A DNA stretch of 64,000 nucleotides from Amphiduros pacificus (lineage: Eukaryota > Annelida > Polychaeta > Phyllodocida > Hesionidae): the NCBI GenBank assembly GCA_949316495.1, contig OX439012.1:2945059-3009058 (forward strand). The letters are read 5' to 3'. A model generated the notes under the pieces. It was not told the DNA's origin. It saw only the letters and a program-made list of their open reading frames with translations, and did not search any database. Both the position numbers and the translations under genes were made by a program. Positions 56,401-64,000 of this stretch are shown in pieces. Numbering within the stretch: position 1 is the stretch's first letter; each line of letters begins with the position of its first letter.

Positions 56401-59400
56401 CTATGTGTCAGACTGACTTCTGTGTGTCAGAGTGACTTCACATTGTGCACATGTTGAAGCATGTTCTCCATCACCCAGGCTGCCCGGCTGCCCAGAGGCA
56501 AGATAAACCATTAGCTTAATTAAAGCAATAAATCAAACAATGCTGCCCTCATTCATGCAAATTAAATTAATAATTTCTGATAAATGAACGAATTTCGGTA
56601 CAATAAGTTGTCTCCAAGCTGTCCCTCAGAATGATAAAGAAGGTCTCTGTAATGGTGGATCCCTGGCCAGTGTATGGATAATAGTGATGTGGGGTGATTG
56701 TGTGATATTCATCCAGAATGACGATCTCTGAATAAAACAAAAGGCAGAGCACAGAGAGAATTTAGAAGTGTGAGTGTAGAGGATTTGTATTACCGAGGTC
56801 AGTGTGCTAATTGGAGGCTGCTAGGCCGAGGCTGTAGTAACGAGGCTGTAGTAATAGACCAAGGAGGTCTGGTGTGAGGCTGTGTCAAGCCAAAAGGCCC
56901 ACTTGATTGCCAGGCAATTTGGCAAAGAGCATTCGAAACTGAGAAAAAGTGTCTCAGATAAAATAGTCAAAGAAACAAGAAAGTAAAGATGGCAAAGAAG
57001 TCTAATTGAAGACAAATAATGCAAAATAAAAACGGGACTTAAATGAAGAAATTAATTTCTCAGTCATATTCATTTAACCTACAGAAGAAAAAAAACATTC
57101 AAAGGGAAAAATACATTTTCTCAGTTTATGCTTTCAAGAAAAAAATTACCGTATTTACTCGTGTATAAGACGACTCGTGTATAAGACGAACCACCAAAAT
57201 TGGGGTTATTTTGCTTAAAAAAAAAACAATTTCCGAATATAAGACGAGTTGGTTTTTCTTGACATATCGGCTCTGCTACCATTCAAGCTTCAGCTGAAGC
57301 TTGGCGGTCATTTTAAAAGTGAAACTTAAATATGCTTACGATATAAGATCTTAGCAGTCTTATACACGAGTAAATACGGTAAAACGTAAATACGATGTTC
57401 GTATTTTCGAAATAACGGATATCAGACGTAGCGGGTCGATTTTAATTGCGTTTTAAATGATAAATAAAGGTATTTACCCAATATTATCACAAATTCGCTT
57501 TGCAGGTCAAGAACAGAACAAAACCATCCAATCATTTAACATGCATTACGCAATACAAGGTTGTAAGCGGGAGTGACGTAACGGATCGATTTTAATTACG
57601 TTTTAAATGATAAATAAAGGTATTTACCCAATATTATTTCGAAACACTTTGTTTTGCAGGTCAATTGTTCGAGAACAGAACAAAACCATCAATCCATTTA
57701 AAACGCAATTAAAATCGATCCACGTGTGAAAGCATTTCTGTCAACAAGGAAGACACGACTCAAAGCAGTGGAAACAAAGACGAAATGCAAAACTGTGAAC
57801 GCTGATAATTGGAATCAGTGAGAACAAAGTCAAAACAAAGCGTTTCGAAATAATAGACATCAGACGTAGCAGATTGATTTTAATTGCGTTTGAAATGATA
57901 AATAAAGGTATTTACCCAATATTATCACAAATTAATCCATCCATTTAACATGCATTACGCAATACGAGGTCGTCATTTTAAAAAGCGGGAGTGACGGGGA
58001 CAAGCTCTTATTTTTGGCGCGAAAACAAATGGAGTGTATCAACTCGCATTGAAATATTAATATATTGTGCAATGATGGATCCCTGGCTTCTCCTCGTGTT
58101 GCGGACTTGAATTAACGCGACGTCACATACATGATATTTACGTTTTACTTCATGGATAAATTCTCGATTGTGATAATATTGGGTAAATACCTTCATATAT
58201 CATTTAAAACATATTATTTCGAAATGCTTTGTTTTGACTTTGTTTTCACTGATTTCAATTACCAGCGTTCACAGTTTTGCATTTCGTCATTGTTTCCACT
58301 GCTTTGAGTCGTGTCTTCCCTGTTGACAGAAATGCTTTCACACGTGGATCGATTTTAATTGCGTTTTAAATGGTTAAATAAGGTATATACATAATATTAT
58401 CACAAATTACGTTTTGCAGGTCGAGAACAGAACAAAATCATCCATTATTGCGCAATATATTAACAATCGTTTTCGCGCTAAAAACAAGAGCCTCTTCCCG
58501 TCACTTCCGCCTTTCAAAATTGCGACCACGTGTTGCTTTGAGTCGTGTCTTCCTTGTTGACAGAAATGCTTTCACACGCGGATCGATTTTAATTGCATTT
58601 CAAATGATAAATAATGAAAACGCTTTGTTTTGAGGCTAAAATCAATGATGTGGAGACATTCTCGACGTAATTGTGATAATATTAAGTACATACCTTTATT
58701 TATCATTTAAAACGCAATTAAAATCGATCAGCTACGGATATGAAAGTTCAATTTGACATGTTGGCCGCTCCACTTTTGTCTCGTGGGCACCCAGACGCTA
58801 AGATAAAGGACGTCGCGTACATTGTATTACGTTTTGTGATAATGTTGGGTAGATCCCATTTAACATGCATTACGCAATACAAGGTCGTCATTTTAAAAAG
58901 CGGGAGTGACGGGGACAAGCTCTTTTTTTTGGCGCGAAAACAAATGGAGTGTATCAACTCGCATTGAAATATTAATATATTGTGCAATGATGGATCCCTG
59001 GCTTCTCCTCGTGTTGCGGACTTGAATTAACGCGACGTCACATACATGATATTTACGTTTTACTTCATGGATAAATTCTCGATTGTGATAATATTGGGTA
59101 AATACCTTCATATATCATTTAAAACATATTATTTCGAAATGCTTTGTTTTGACTTTGTTTTCACTGATTTCAATTACCAGCGTTCACAGTTTTGCATTTC
59201 GTCATTGTTTCCACTGCTTTGAGTCGTGTCTTCCCTGTTGACAGAAATGCTTTCACACGTGGATCGATTTTAATTGCGTTTTAAATGGTTAATAAAGGTA
59301 TATACATAATATTATCACAAATTACGTTTTGCAGGTCGAGAACAGAACAAAATCATCCATTATTGCGCAATATATTAACAATCGTTTTCGCGCTAAAAAC

Positions 59401-62400
59401 AAGAGCCTCTTCCCGTCACTTCCGCCTTTCAAAATTGCGACCACGTGTTGCGTTGAGTCGTGTCTTCCTTGTTGACAGAAATGCTTTCACACGCGGATCG
59501 ATTTTAATTGCATTTCAAATGATAAATAACGAAAACGCTTTGTTTTGAGGCTAAAATCAATGATGTGGAGACATTCTCGACGTAATTGTGATAATATTAA
59601 GTACATACCTTTATTTATCATTTAAAACGCAATTAAAATCGATCAGCTACGGATATGAAAGTTCAATTTGACATGTTGGCCGCTCCACTTTTGTCTCGTG
59701 GGCACCCAGACGCTAAGATAAAGGACGTCGCGTACATTGTATTACGTTTTGTGATAATGTTGGGTAGATTCCTTTATTTATCATTTAAAACGCAATTAAA
59801 ATCAATCTGCTACGTCTGATATTCGTTATTTCGAAAATATGAACATCATATTTACGTTTTACCGTATTTACGTTTTACCGTAAATACTCGAGTATAAGAC
59901 TGCTCTCGTGTATAAGACGACCCCCTAAACATTAACTAAGAGTTTTTGGAAAAAAACCTCGTCTTATACACGAGTATATACGGTAAATTGCAGAATTTGG
60001 ATTTATTTCTGAATAACATATCTTGTTGTTTTGTATGTTGAATGATGATTGCGTTTTGTTATATATCAAGGCATGGAGTTATATCTGGTTCTGGATTAGC
60101 CCTTTTGGCATGACATTCAAGATGCTAAAGAGGGTATTCAGAAAATGTGAGAGAAAGAATGTCACATAAATAATTCTGGTGTAGCTTTTTTATTTTTACA
60201 TCTGACCACCAAGGGAGGAAACCAAATAGAATCTGCAGCAGATGCTGAGGTGGTCATGATGAGGATTTATTCCCACCAGGAAGTGTCTGCAGCACAACAC
60301 TGTCACTTTGCTGAATCACAATTGACTTGAGAATTGGATGCCAGCTTTGATGGCACGAGACACAAAGGCAAATTGAGTAAACAGAGTTTGCTACCAGCAG
60401 GAAAGGACAGAAATTCAATGTAGCTTTACTCTGTAACACTGTGTGAAGAGAAATACATTTTATCGTCACAAAGAAAAATATATAGATATATGAGTTTCAC
60501 CATTGGATTATATTTTATCATCCTCAAGAAAAATATATACAAATGTGAGTTCCACCGTTGGATTATGTCATTGTTCTGTGTATATACCTGAAAGTAGTTT
60601 GGATATATTTGGGGGAAAAGATGTAAATCACAAATGTTGAAGACCATGATTAGACTTTGGACCCAAATTGCTAATGGCCACACTCTGCAGAGAGGTAACT
60701 AGTCAATAAGAATTAATCTCATATTCCTAAATTTTATTTTTCCCTAACTTTTTTTTAACTTTGAATTTAATTTTGATCATGATATAGTGACCATCTAGTG
60801 ACCATATAGTGACCATCTTGTGAGACACCTTAATACAACAATATGTTAATAAGTGCCATCTTGTGACCAACTTGTAAGACACTTCCATTTACTGTGATCA
60901 TGAGGGTCATCTTGAAGGTCATCATGAAGGTCATCTTGAGGAGATGAGAGTGACACTTAACTAGTGACAGTCAGTTGGTTGAGAAGCATGAAGTTTGGGC
61001 AGAGTGTACATACATTGTCTGGGGATGATTGCTTTTAGAGGAAGCAGCATCTGTATTGTATTCAGTGTTGACTTTGGCAGTTGTTTACAAGGCAAGAACC
61101 AGATTTACCGCAGTTTTTGTATGCAGGCGGCTGCTCAATTCTCTGGGCATTTGTTCAAGAGGATGTGGAGAGAAAAAAAGTGGCTTCATTCTACTGGTAG
61201 TCTGGGAGTTGTCAACATCTGTTACATTGATCCGTGCTACTGTGAACTTATACTAAACTAAGTCATAATCACTGTATGTGAATTATGAATTCTTCAAGGG
61301 AAAAATATTTGTGGAATTAATGTATAAATACAAATGCTACTGTGAACTTATACAAAACTGAGTCATATTCATTCTGTAAGAATCATGTATTCTTCAAGGT
61401 AAATATTTGTGGAATTAATGTATAAATACATGTAGTCATCGTCCTATTTCAGTTTATGAAAATATAGGAATATAGTAAAGTTCGGCATAACTCAAATGTG
61501 GCATAAGAGTGATTAGATGGTTCACGTGGATGGCTTGCCTTGTTGTCTTGGCCTGGGTTGTATTAGCAGGAGGATGGGAGGGACGGGTCACATTTTGGCT
61601 GGGTTATATCTCAGCAACACCAAATACCTTAATACTGCTACTTTCAATGATCTTCATAATGAAGAAATAGCCTGAGCTATTACTTAGCAACTGTAATAAC
61701 TTGCAGCTTCTTCATAATTGTTCCATACATAACATGTCAGTGTGCAATGTCATACTAATTGAAATTTTGAACTTTGACCATTTATCTTGCTGCAATGACA
61801 GTCACCCTGAAAAAAAATTCCATGAAAGTTTTATCTGTAATTGCACACAGCTGACAATTTAACACTTAACCTGTGCTGATATCTATCATTAAAGAACAAT
61901 TGGCATCTGATTTTATTGCTGGCCTTTCTATTTATATTTTCCTTTGTCTTTAAAATAATAGCATAAGGAGTATAATAGTATTTTAAGGATATCTAATAAC
62001 GGAAGTTTGGTTTATAAGTACATACCATTTGCAATAATCCACAGTGCTCTCAGAAATTTCATGTTTTCTATGTACAGAGAATACTGGGGGTGCATTTGCA
62101 TTGAAAATTCAATTATAAAATATTCTTGATATTTCCAGTAAAATTAAATTAAACACATAATTGAAAACCTAACATTACAAGTATCGGTGCATAATTATAA
62201 TGGAGCTCTCTCACGGTATTGAGAAACCTGAGTTGGTGCATTGTGATTCATTGCTCACAAGATTGGCCACTAGGTGGGGCTGCTTGGTAGTGCAGATCAT
62301 GACTCCCTCTGGTGTGGGAAACATTTTGCATCCAGTCAACTCTGAATATCCCCTCAGTGAATTTAACACAACCAAATGACTGACAAACTGGTAAAATATG

Positions 62401-63561
62401 CAAAAAGAACAATTCTACAGCAGACATGTTAAATCTGTGTTAGACATTGTGTAATGTCTGATGATTTACAGATAACAAACCAACACCAGGAATTATGTTA
62501 TTTATGCGAGTCACTTTGAGGTGATCTGCAGCCAATTGATCCACAACGTCAGAGCTATCTTTTGTGTAATCTCTTAGGTGTCATGATGCATTAAATTGAC
62601 CGCCAGGGGACAACCATTAGCCTGTGACCATTAGGGGGTCACCATAGGAGAAGACCGTCAGGGGACAACCATTAGCCTGTGACCATGGGGGGGGGGGGGG
62701 GGGTCACCATAGGAGAAGACCATCAGGGGACAACCATTCGTCTGTTACCATTAGGGGGGTGAACATAGGAGAAGACCGTTAGGGGACAACCATTAGCCTG
62801 TGACCATTAGGGGGTGAACATAGGAGAAGACCGTCAGGGGACAACCATTAGTCAGTGACCATTAGGGGGTGAACATAGGAGAAGACTCTCAGGGGACAAC
62901 CATGAGACTGAGACCATTAGGGAGTGACCATAGGAGAAGACCATCAGGGGACAACCATTAGTCAGTGACCATTAGGGGTGACCATCCAGGGGGTGACCAT
63001 CCCGGGGGTGACCATCCAGGGGTGACCATCCAAGGGTGACCAATAAAGGGTGACAAATAAAGGGTAACAAATATATTTTATGATGCAAAAAATTATGAGA
63101 GCGTATCTTAAGCAATAGGGAATGAAATATAGTTCAAGAAGACATTAAAGAGGATGTTTCCATCAGTCTGTATCTCATCTAGACCTACCAGGTTAACCAT
63201 ATTAACCTTAGTTAATTAACCCTTTGAACGCTCTGCTCACATCTTACACCGACCACAGATTGAAATCAAATGCCGCCCCACTGTTCAATACATTATGCTG
63301 ACTGACATTTGGTCTTGTTGGCAGGTTCAAGTGAAAATAATATTAAAAAATATGGTAACCATGACAACGATTATTTTGTCGTCCTGTTTACACTTTTGGA
63401 TAGAAAATATGAGGATCCATTGGGTCATGAAATTAAAATCTTCTAGTATAAGACATTTTAATTTTGCTTATTAACTCTATGAAATTTTAAAGTATTCTGT
63501 TTTGTTTCAGTGTTTCCAAATGAGCCGGAACGTCCAGGACTGCCGTGTGCCGGGGAGGATC
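26415..63561 (+). CDS. aPKC: Atypical protein kinase C (iota/zeta type), 5' part: PB1 domain
   Basis: Coding exons: candidate 26415-26420, then 28485-28555, 29794-29915, 47162-47251 and 63511-63561. All join in frame and yield 113 residues plus one base; the rest of the gene is beyond the window. The product has the PB1 domain of PKC iota/zeta. It contains [20 protein letters not shown], then [20 protein letters not shown], the acidic OPCA motif [20 protein letters not shown], and [17 protein letters not shown]. In the family the next residues are the pseudosubstrate (RRGARRW), the C1 finger and the kinase domain. The PB1 basic residue that pairs with acidic partners is Arg here instead of the usual Lys. 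aPKC with Par6, Par3 and Cdc42 sets apical-basal polarity at the cell cortex; the acidic PB1 face binds Par6. Introns 3 and 4 are 17.2 and 16.3 kb and full of minisatellites. Confidence 0.95.
26421..28484. other. aPKC intron 1 (if exon 1 is correct)
   Basis: Non-coding, AT-rich. Contains a candidate 508-bp MITE-like element (26894-27401), described separately. Nothing else recognised. Confidence 0.45.
26894..27401. mobile_element. Candidate MITE with 13-bp terminal inverted repeats
   Basis: GGCAGGACTTACA at 26894-26906 is matched by its exact reverse complement at 27389-27401. The interior is T-rich on the left (TTTTGTTT-type runs) and has no coding capacity. No target-site duplication was evident. 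It may be a miniature DNA transposon in aPKC intron 1. Confidence 0.45.
28485..28555 (+). CDS. aPKC: aPKC exon 2 (start of PB1)
   Basis: Acceptor TTATTCAG, donor GTAAGT. Includes ATG 28491 and encodes [20 protein letters not shown] and the first bases of GG. The IRLRAVYGG strand is the first PB1 beta strand. Confidence 0.88.
28556..29793. other. aPKC intron 2
   Basis: 1,238 bp, non-coding. It contains the transposon-like element at 28607-28951 and otherwise nothing recognised. Confidence 0.7.
28607..28951. mobile_element. Candidate non-autonomous DNA transposon, hAT-like ends
   Basis: The left end is CGGGCCTTGACATA and the right end is TATGTCAAGGCCTG, giving a 12-bp inverted repeat with near CAG...CTG termini as in hAT elements. 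Flanks GCAAGATT and TAAGATTG share AAGATT, a possible decayed 8-bp target duplication offset by one base. The interior repeats GGCC/GGGCCACCAC words. A partial inverted copy of the right part is at 38559-38640. Confidence 0.5.
29794..29915 (+). CDS. aPKC: aPKC exon 3 (PB1 core)
   Basis: 122 bp after acceptor TGTTGTAG, donor GTAATC. Encodes [20 protein letters not shown] and [16 protein letters not shown], aligning to PKC iota/zeta around IMIT...EVRDMC and FTMKWIDEE. Confidence 0.96.
30003..30115 (+). repeat. 24-bp tandem repeat, about 4 copies
   Basis: Unit GAAATGGACAAAGATCCTAA plus AGAT. Copies vary in length by deletion. Lies about 100 bp after the exon 3 donor. Confidence 0.85.
31622..31643 (+). 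promoter_or_regulatory. Triple AGGTCA direct repeat (DR2 spacing)
   Basis: Perfect AGGTCA half-sites start at 31622, 31630 and 31638, each separated by two bases. A DR2 is a classical RXR-heterodimer (RAR-type) binding arrangement. It lies in aPKC intron 3 and may be an enhancer or a chance 8-bp triplication. Confidence 0.4.
32235..32468. repeat. Left MITE-like module of composite copy 1
   Basis: 234 bp opening with TACCGTATTTACTCGTGTAT and closing with its reverse complement. It also has an internal CTCGTGTATAAGTCGACC repeat and an AAGCTTAAGCTGAAGCTT palindromic patch. Confidence 0.75.
33755..33972. repeat. Right MITE-like module of composite copy 1
   Basis: 218 bp from TACCGTAATTACTCGAGTAT to CGAGTAAATACGGTA. 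Carries CTCGTGTATAAGTCGACC before the right end, in the same GTCGA subtype as the left module. Confidence 0.72.
34739..34882 (+). repeat. 20-bp tandem repeat, about 7 copies
   Basis: Unit TCTGAAGTCACAATAGGCAT with single-base variants (CGATAGG, AAATAGG, AATAGAC). Confidence 0.93.
36236..36335 (-). mobile_element. Possible tRNA-derived SINE head
   Basis: The minus strand carries GGTTCGAATCC, a canonical Pol III B box, preceded at about 50 nt by GTGGCTAAATACTG, which resembles an A box. The cloverleaf is not intact, so this is not a tRNA gene. A short retroposon head is the best explanation. Confidence 0.35.
36979..37370 (+). repeat. 65-bp tandem repeat, about 6 copies
   Basis: The unit begins CAGAACCCCCTTTCACCCC and contains AATACCAGCCACACTGGTAG. 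Copies start at 36979, 37044, 37109, 37174, 37239 and 37304; the last is diverged. Confidence 0.93.
37371..38860. other. aPKC intron 3, third segment
   Basis: Non-coding. The only feature seen is the partial transposon-end copy at 38559-38640. Confidence 0.5.
38559..38640. mobile_element. Partial inverted copy of the 28.6-kb hAT-like element
   Basis: Starts CAGGCCTTGACATAAAGAG and continues through GCCCAGTTGGGCCACCAC. It is the reverse complement of the right part of 28607-28951, with scattered differences. Confidence 0.55.
38861..39380 (+). repeat. 106-bp tandem repeat, about 4.9 copies
   Basis: Copies start at 38861, 38967, 39073, 39179 and 39285 with GACAAGGTGGGACAGCAG. They are near-identical, suggesting recent amplification or conversion. 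Confidence 0.96.
39534..40815. repeat. 145-bp repeat array with nuclear-receptor-like half-sites
   Basis: Alternating A and B half-units of about 145 bp (AACTCAAGAACAAATGATGG ... TCAAGGTCACAGGGACAATT) form a dimer of about 290 bp. TCAAGGTCA occurs at 39753, 39899, 40046, 40186, 40334, 40478 and 40617. The block is bounded by ACCCTCAGCCCCTGATG at about 39533 and GGGCTGAGGGTTGATGC at about 40803. These are inverted-repeat-like ends, so the whole may be one transposable unit with internal tandem repeats. A GTATGTAT microsatellite lies near the left end (39591-39630). Confidence 0.8.
40816..42227. other. aPKC intron 3, fourth segment
   Basis: Non-coding. Short GGGAGGGG-rich patches and a duplicated AAGATGTTGGGAGTGGCTGA word (about 41466 and 41769) are seen. 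No exon. Confidence 0.5.
42228..43352 (+). repeat. 56-bp minisatellite, about 20 copies, splice-donor-like
   Basis: The unit runs GTGAGTGTTATTGGCATACT through GACAGGGCCGGGTGGACTCG to GGGGACCAGG. Copies are nearly identical. Each junction reads ACCAGG-GTGAGT on the aPKC sense strand, matching a 5' splice-site consensus. GC content is far above the surrounding intron. Confidence 0.97.
43353..44392. other. aPKC intron 3, fifth segment
   Basis: Non-coding; contains a 109-bp MITE-like element (43828-43936). Confidence 0.5.
43828..43936. mobile_element. 109-bp solo MITE sharing the composite element's ends
   Basis: Starts TACCGTATTTACTTGAATAT and ends ATTCGAGTAAATACGGTA. TA at both ends fits a TA target site. 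It shows that the terminal module can exist alone. Confidence 0.7.
44393..45142 (+). repeat. Degenerate 10-12-bp CTGGCTCACA repeat
   Basis: About 70 copies of ACTGGCTCAC/ACTGGCTCTC with variable spacing and a few larger duplicated blocks. Pyrimidine-biased on the plus strand. Reading frames rich in Leu-Thr-Gly-Ser-His here are artefacts. Confidence 0.93.
45143..46011. other. aPKC intron 3, sixth segment
   Basis: Non-coding spacer; nothing recognised. Confidence 0.5.
46012..47035 (+). repeat. 28-bp minisatellite, about 36 copies
   Basis: Unit GTCATGCTTGACCATTATCC plus AGAGTGGA or AGAGTGCA. The two variants alternate in blocks, and two copies lack part of the unit. The array ends about 126 bp before aPKC exon 4. 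Confidence 0.96.
47162..47251 (+). CDS. aPKC: aPKC exon 4 (OPCA motif of PB1)
   Basis: 90 bp after acceptor TTTGCAG, phase 1 at both edges. Encodes [20 protein letters not shown] and [10 protein letters not shown], matching PKC iota [20 protein letters not shown]. It holds the acidic residues of the OPCA motif together with the end of exon 3. Confidence 0.97.
47238..47392 (+). repeat. Triplicated exon 4 donor region
   Basis: GATCACCATACACGGTAAGA (last codons and splice donor) with the following about 35 bp is repeated two more times, at 47293 and 47346. This gives extra GTAAGA donors at 47307 and 47360. Using the first extra donor breaks the frame; an in-frame stop precedes the second. Confidence 0.9.
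47393..49356. other. aPKC intron 4, first segment
   Basis: Non-coding. A short duplication of CATGACTCCATTTGGTCAT lies near 49120-49165. Nothing else recognised. Confidence 0.5.
49357..49793 (+). repeat. 49-bp minisatellite, about 9 copies
   Basis: Unit CCAGGCAGGTACCAGTCAGG, then ACCACGCCTCTAGTGGGTCA and CGCAATGTG. GC-rich relative to its surroundings, copies nearly identical. Confidence 0.96.
49794..51061. other. aPKC intron 4, second segment
   Basis: Non-coding, with a 78-bp direct duplication at 50451-50606. Nothing else recognised. Confidence 0.5.
50451..50606 (+). repeat. 78-bp direct duplication
   Basis: Two adjacent near-perfect copies beginning ATAATATAGACACCAGGAGC at 50451 and 50529. 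Confidence 0.95.
51062..52016 (+). repeat. 25-bp minisatellite, about 38 copies
   Basis: Unit GTAGACTTTATCCTGTGCCA plus CTCAA, with GATACTCCA and GTCACTCAA variants arranged in blocks. Confidence 0.96.
52261..52430 (+). repeat. 14-bp repeat, about 12 copies
   Basis: Unit TCTCTGACCCCCAG with CTCCAG and CCCTAG variants; strongly pyrimidine-rich and polypyrimidine-AG-like on the sense strand. Confidence 0.93.
52431..53149. other. aPKC intron 4, third segment
   Basis: Very AT-rich non-coding sequence, nothing recognised. Confidence 0.5.
53150..53420 (+). repeat. Degenerate 28-bp repeat, about 9 copies
   Basis: Unit like AATATCATCCAGGCACTCTG plus CCTATTGG, with indels. It shares ATCATCCAGGCA with the 31-bp array that follows, so it may be its older ancestor. 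Confidence 0.8.
53501..54588 (+). repeat. 31-bp minisatellite, about 35 copies
   Basis: Unit CATCCAGGCATAATTTGACA plus GGTATATATAT. Rare TTAGG variants at 53681, 53991, 54239 and 54456 mark higher-order blocks of 10, 8 and 7 units. Otherwise the copies are nearly identical. Confidence 0.97.
54589..55589. other. aPKC intron 4, fourth segment
   Basis: Non-coding. A duplicated block of about 50 bp containing CACTCCATACAGCAACAGCC lies near 54.99-55.07 kb. Confidence 0.5.
55590..55760 (+). repeat. GGATAGGATA / GTGTCGGATCGGTT repeat
   Basis: Three near-identical blocks of about 38 bp containing GTGTCGGATCGGTTGGATA, followed by a GGATAGGATA pentamer-type run. Purine-rich on the plus strand. Confidence 0.9.
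56250..56442 (+). repeat. 19-bp tandem repeat, about 10 copies
   Basis: Unit AGTGACTTCTATGTGTCAG, with rare T-to-G and A-to-T variants and one short copy. Confidence 0.95.
56443..57146. other. aPKC intron 4, fifth segment
   Basis: Non-coding spacer; nothing recognised. Confidence 0.5.
57147..59984. mobile_element. Composite palindromic repeat element, copy 2
   Basis: 2,838 bp with the same terminal word TACCGTATTTACTCG at 57147 and its reverse complement ending at 59984. The left module is 57147-57381. The interior has the same direct/inverted GATTTTAATTGCGTTTTAAA units as copy 1 and includes a nearly perfect 915-bp tandem duplication. Modules at both ends carry AAGACGA where copy 1 carries AAGTCGA. 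No coding capacity recognised; repeated short reading frames are by-products. Confidence 0.75.
57943..59772 (+). repeat. 915-bp tandem duplication inside composite copy 2
   Basis: 57943-58857 and 58858-59772 are almost identical (for example TGAAAGTTCAATTTGACATG at 58741 and 59656). The offset is exactly 915 bp at several checkpoints. The high identity points to a recent event. Confidence 0.93.
59985..62605. other. aPKC intron 4, sixth segment
   Basis: Non-coding. Short TAGTGACCAT repeats near 60.78-60.95 kb. An 88-codon frame near 61 kb has no recognisable domain. Confidence 0.5.
62606..63070 (+). repeat. 54-57-bp tandem repeat with a G17 run
   Basis: The unit contains GGGGACAACCATTAGCCTGT and ACCATAGGAGAAGACC. 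About seven copies, decaying at the right into short GGGTGACCATCC repeats. One copy has expanded into 17 consecutive Gs (62687-62703). Confidence 0.93.
63511..63561 (+). CDS. aPKC: aPKC exon 5 (PB1 to pseudosubstrate linker)
   Basis: 51 bp after acceptor TTTGTTTCAG, donor GTGAGT. Encodes [17 protein letters not shown] and the first base (C) of the next codon. PKC iota has VFPCVPERPGMPCPGED at this place, followed by the pseudosubstrate region. Drosophila-like GEDRS would fit the leftover C. Confidence 0.96.
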
Positions 63562-63683
63562 GTGAGTTAATTTATCTTATGATTACTTCATCTCTTGAGT
63601 ATGTTATAATATATTACTTCACCTCTGTATTACTTCCTCCCATCATTACTTCCTCCCATCATTACTTCACCCCATCATTACTG

Positions 63684-64000
63684 TCAGCCTCCGAGTCAGT
63701 ATTTGCGTGACACTATTTGGTCAGCCTCCGAGTCAGTATTTGCGTGACTCTATTTGGTTAGCATCTGAGTCAGTATTTGCGTGACTCTATTTGGTCAGCC
63801 CCTGAGTCAGTATTTGCGTGACTCTATTTGGTCAGCCCCTGAATCAGTATTTGCATGACTCTATTTGGTCAGCCCCTGAGTCAGTATTTGCGTGACTCTA
63901 TTTGGTCAGCCCCTGAGTCAGTATTTGCATGACTCTATTTGGTTAGCATCTGAGTCAGTATTTGCGTGACTCTATTTGGTCTGCCCCTGAGTCAGTATTT
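63684..64000 (+). repeat. 37-bp tandem repeat, at least 8 copies, runs off the window
   Basis: Unit TCAGCCTCCGAGTCAGTATT plus TGCGTGACTCTATTTGG, with CCCCTGAG and ATCTGAG variants. Begins about 120 bp after the exon 5 donor. Confidence 0.95.

Noticed and set aside
57147-59984. Repeated short reading frames (for example at 58008-58196 and 58893-59111) as possible element proteins
   Set aside because: They repeat only because of the 915-bp duplication and match no transposase or other known domain.
60995-61261. Overlapping 88- and 75-codon frames in aPKC intron 4
   Set aside because: Two frames compete, neither shows a known motif, and aPKC exons 4 and 5 join directly in phase without them.

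Overview
The window looks like nuclear DNA of an invertebrate animal, most likely a lophotrochozoan and perhaps a mollusc. The support is spliced genes with GT-AG introns, two eukaryotic tRNA genes (one with a tRNA-Tyr type intron), AT-rich non-coding DNA, and animal CAPZB and atypical PKC proteins. The phylum is inferred from overall character, not from a diagnostic marker.

Layout. 1-14.9 kb is mostly non-coding. It holds tRNA-Tyr and tRNA-Leu(UAA) on the minus strand near 2 kb, a 4.2-kb 30-bp minisatellite (6.3-10.5 kb) and a long (AT)n tract at 14.2 kb. A three-exon gene on the plus strand (14905-18683) encodes a 350-residue protein I do not recognise, with an acidic N-terminus and a very lysine-rich C-terminus. 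18.7-23.7 kb is spacer with three tandem arrays. The complete seven-exon gene for F-actin capping protein subunit beta (CAPZB, 274 aa) lies on the minus strand at 23695-26055. From about 26.4 kb to beyond the right edge runs the 5' part of an atypical protein kinase C gene on the plus strand. It encodes the PB1 domain and stops just before the expected pseudosubstrate; the C1 and kinase exons lie outside the window.

CAPZB and aPKC are head to head. Only 359 bp separate the CAPZB start codon from a candidate two-codon first exon of aPKC. This shared region carries a perfect CArG box (SRF site), two CCAAT motifs and YY1-like ATGGCG motifs, which fits a TATA-less bidirectional promoter joining an actin-end regulator to a polarity kinase.

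aPKC introns 3 and 4 (17.2 and 16.3 kb) and the start of intron 5 are crowded with about nineteen unrelated minisatellites (units of 10 to 145 bp). They also hold non-autonomous DNA-transposon-like elements and two copies of a composite palindromic element that share the terminal word TACCGTATTTACTCG. No intact transposase, reverse transcriptase or other mobile-element protein was seen. No CRISPR array, operon or prokaryotic feature is present. The most unusual material is the composite palindromic element, the 145-bp repeat carrying nuclear-receptor half-sites, the minisatellite that carries a splice-donor-like word in every unit, and the unrecognised gene.
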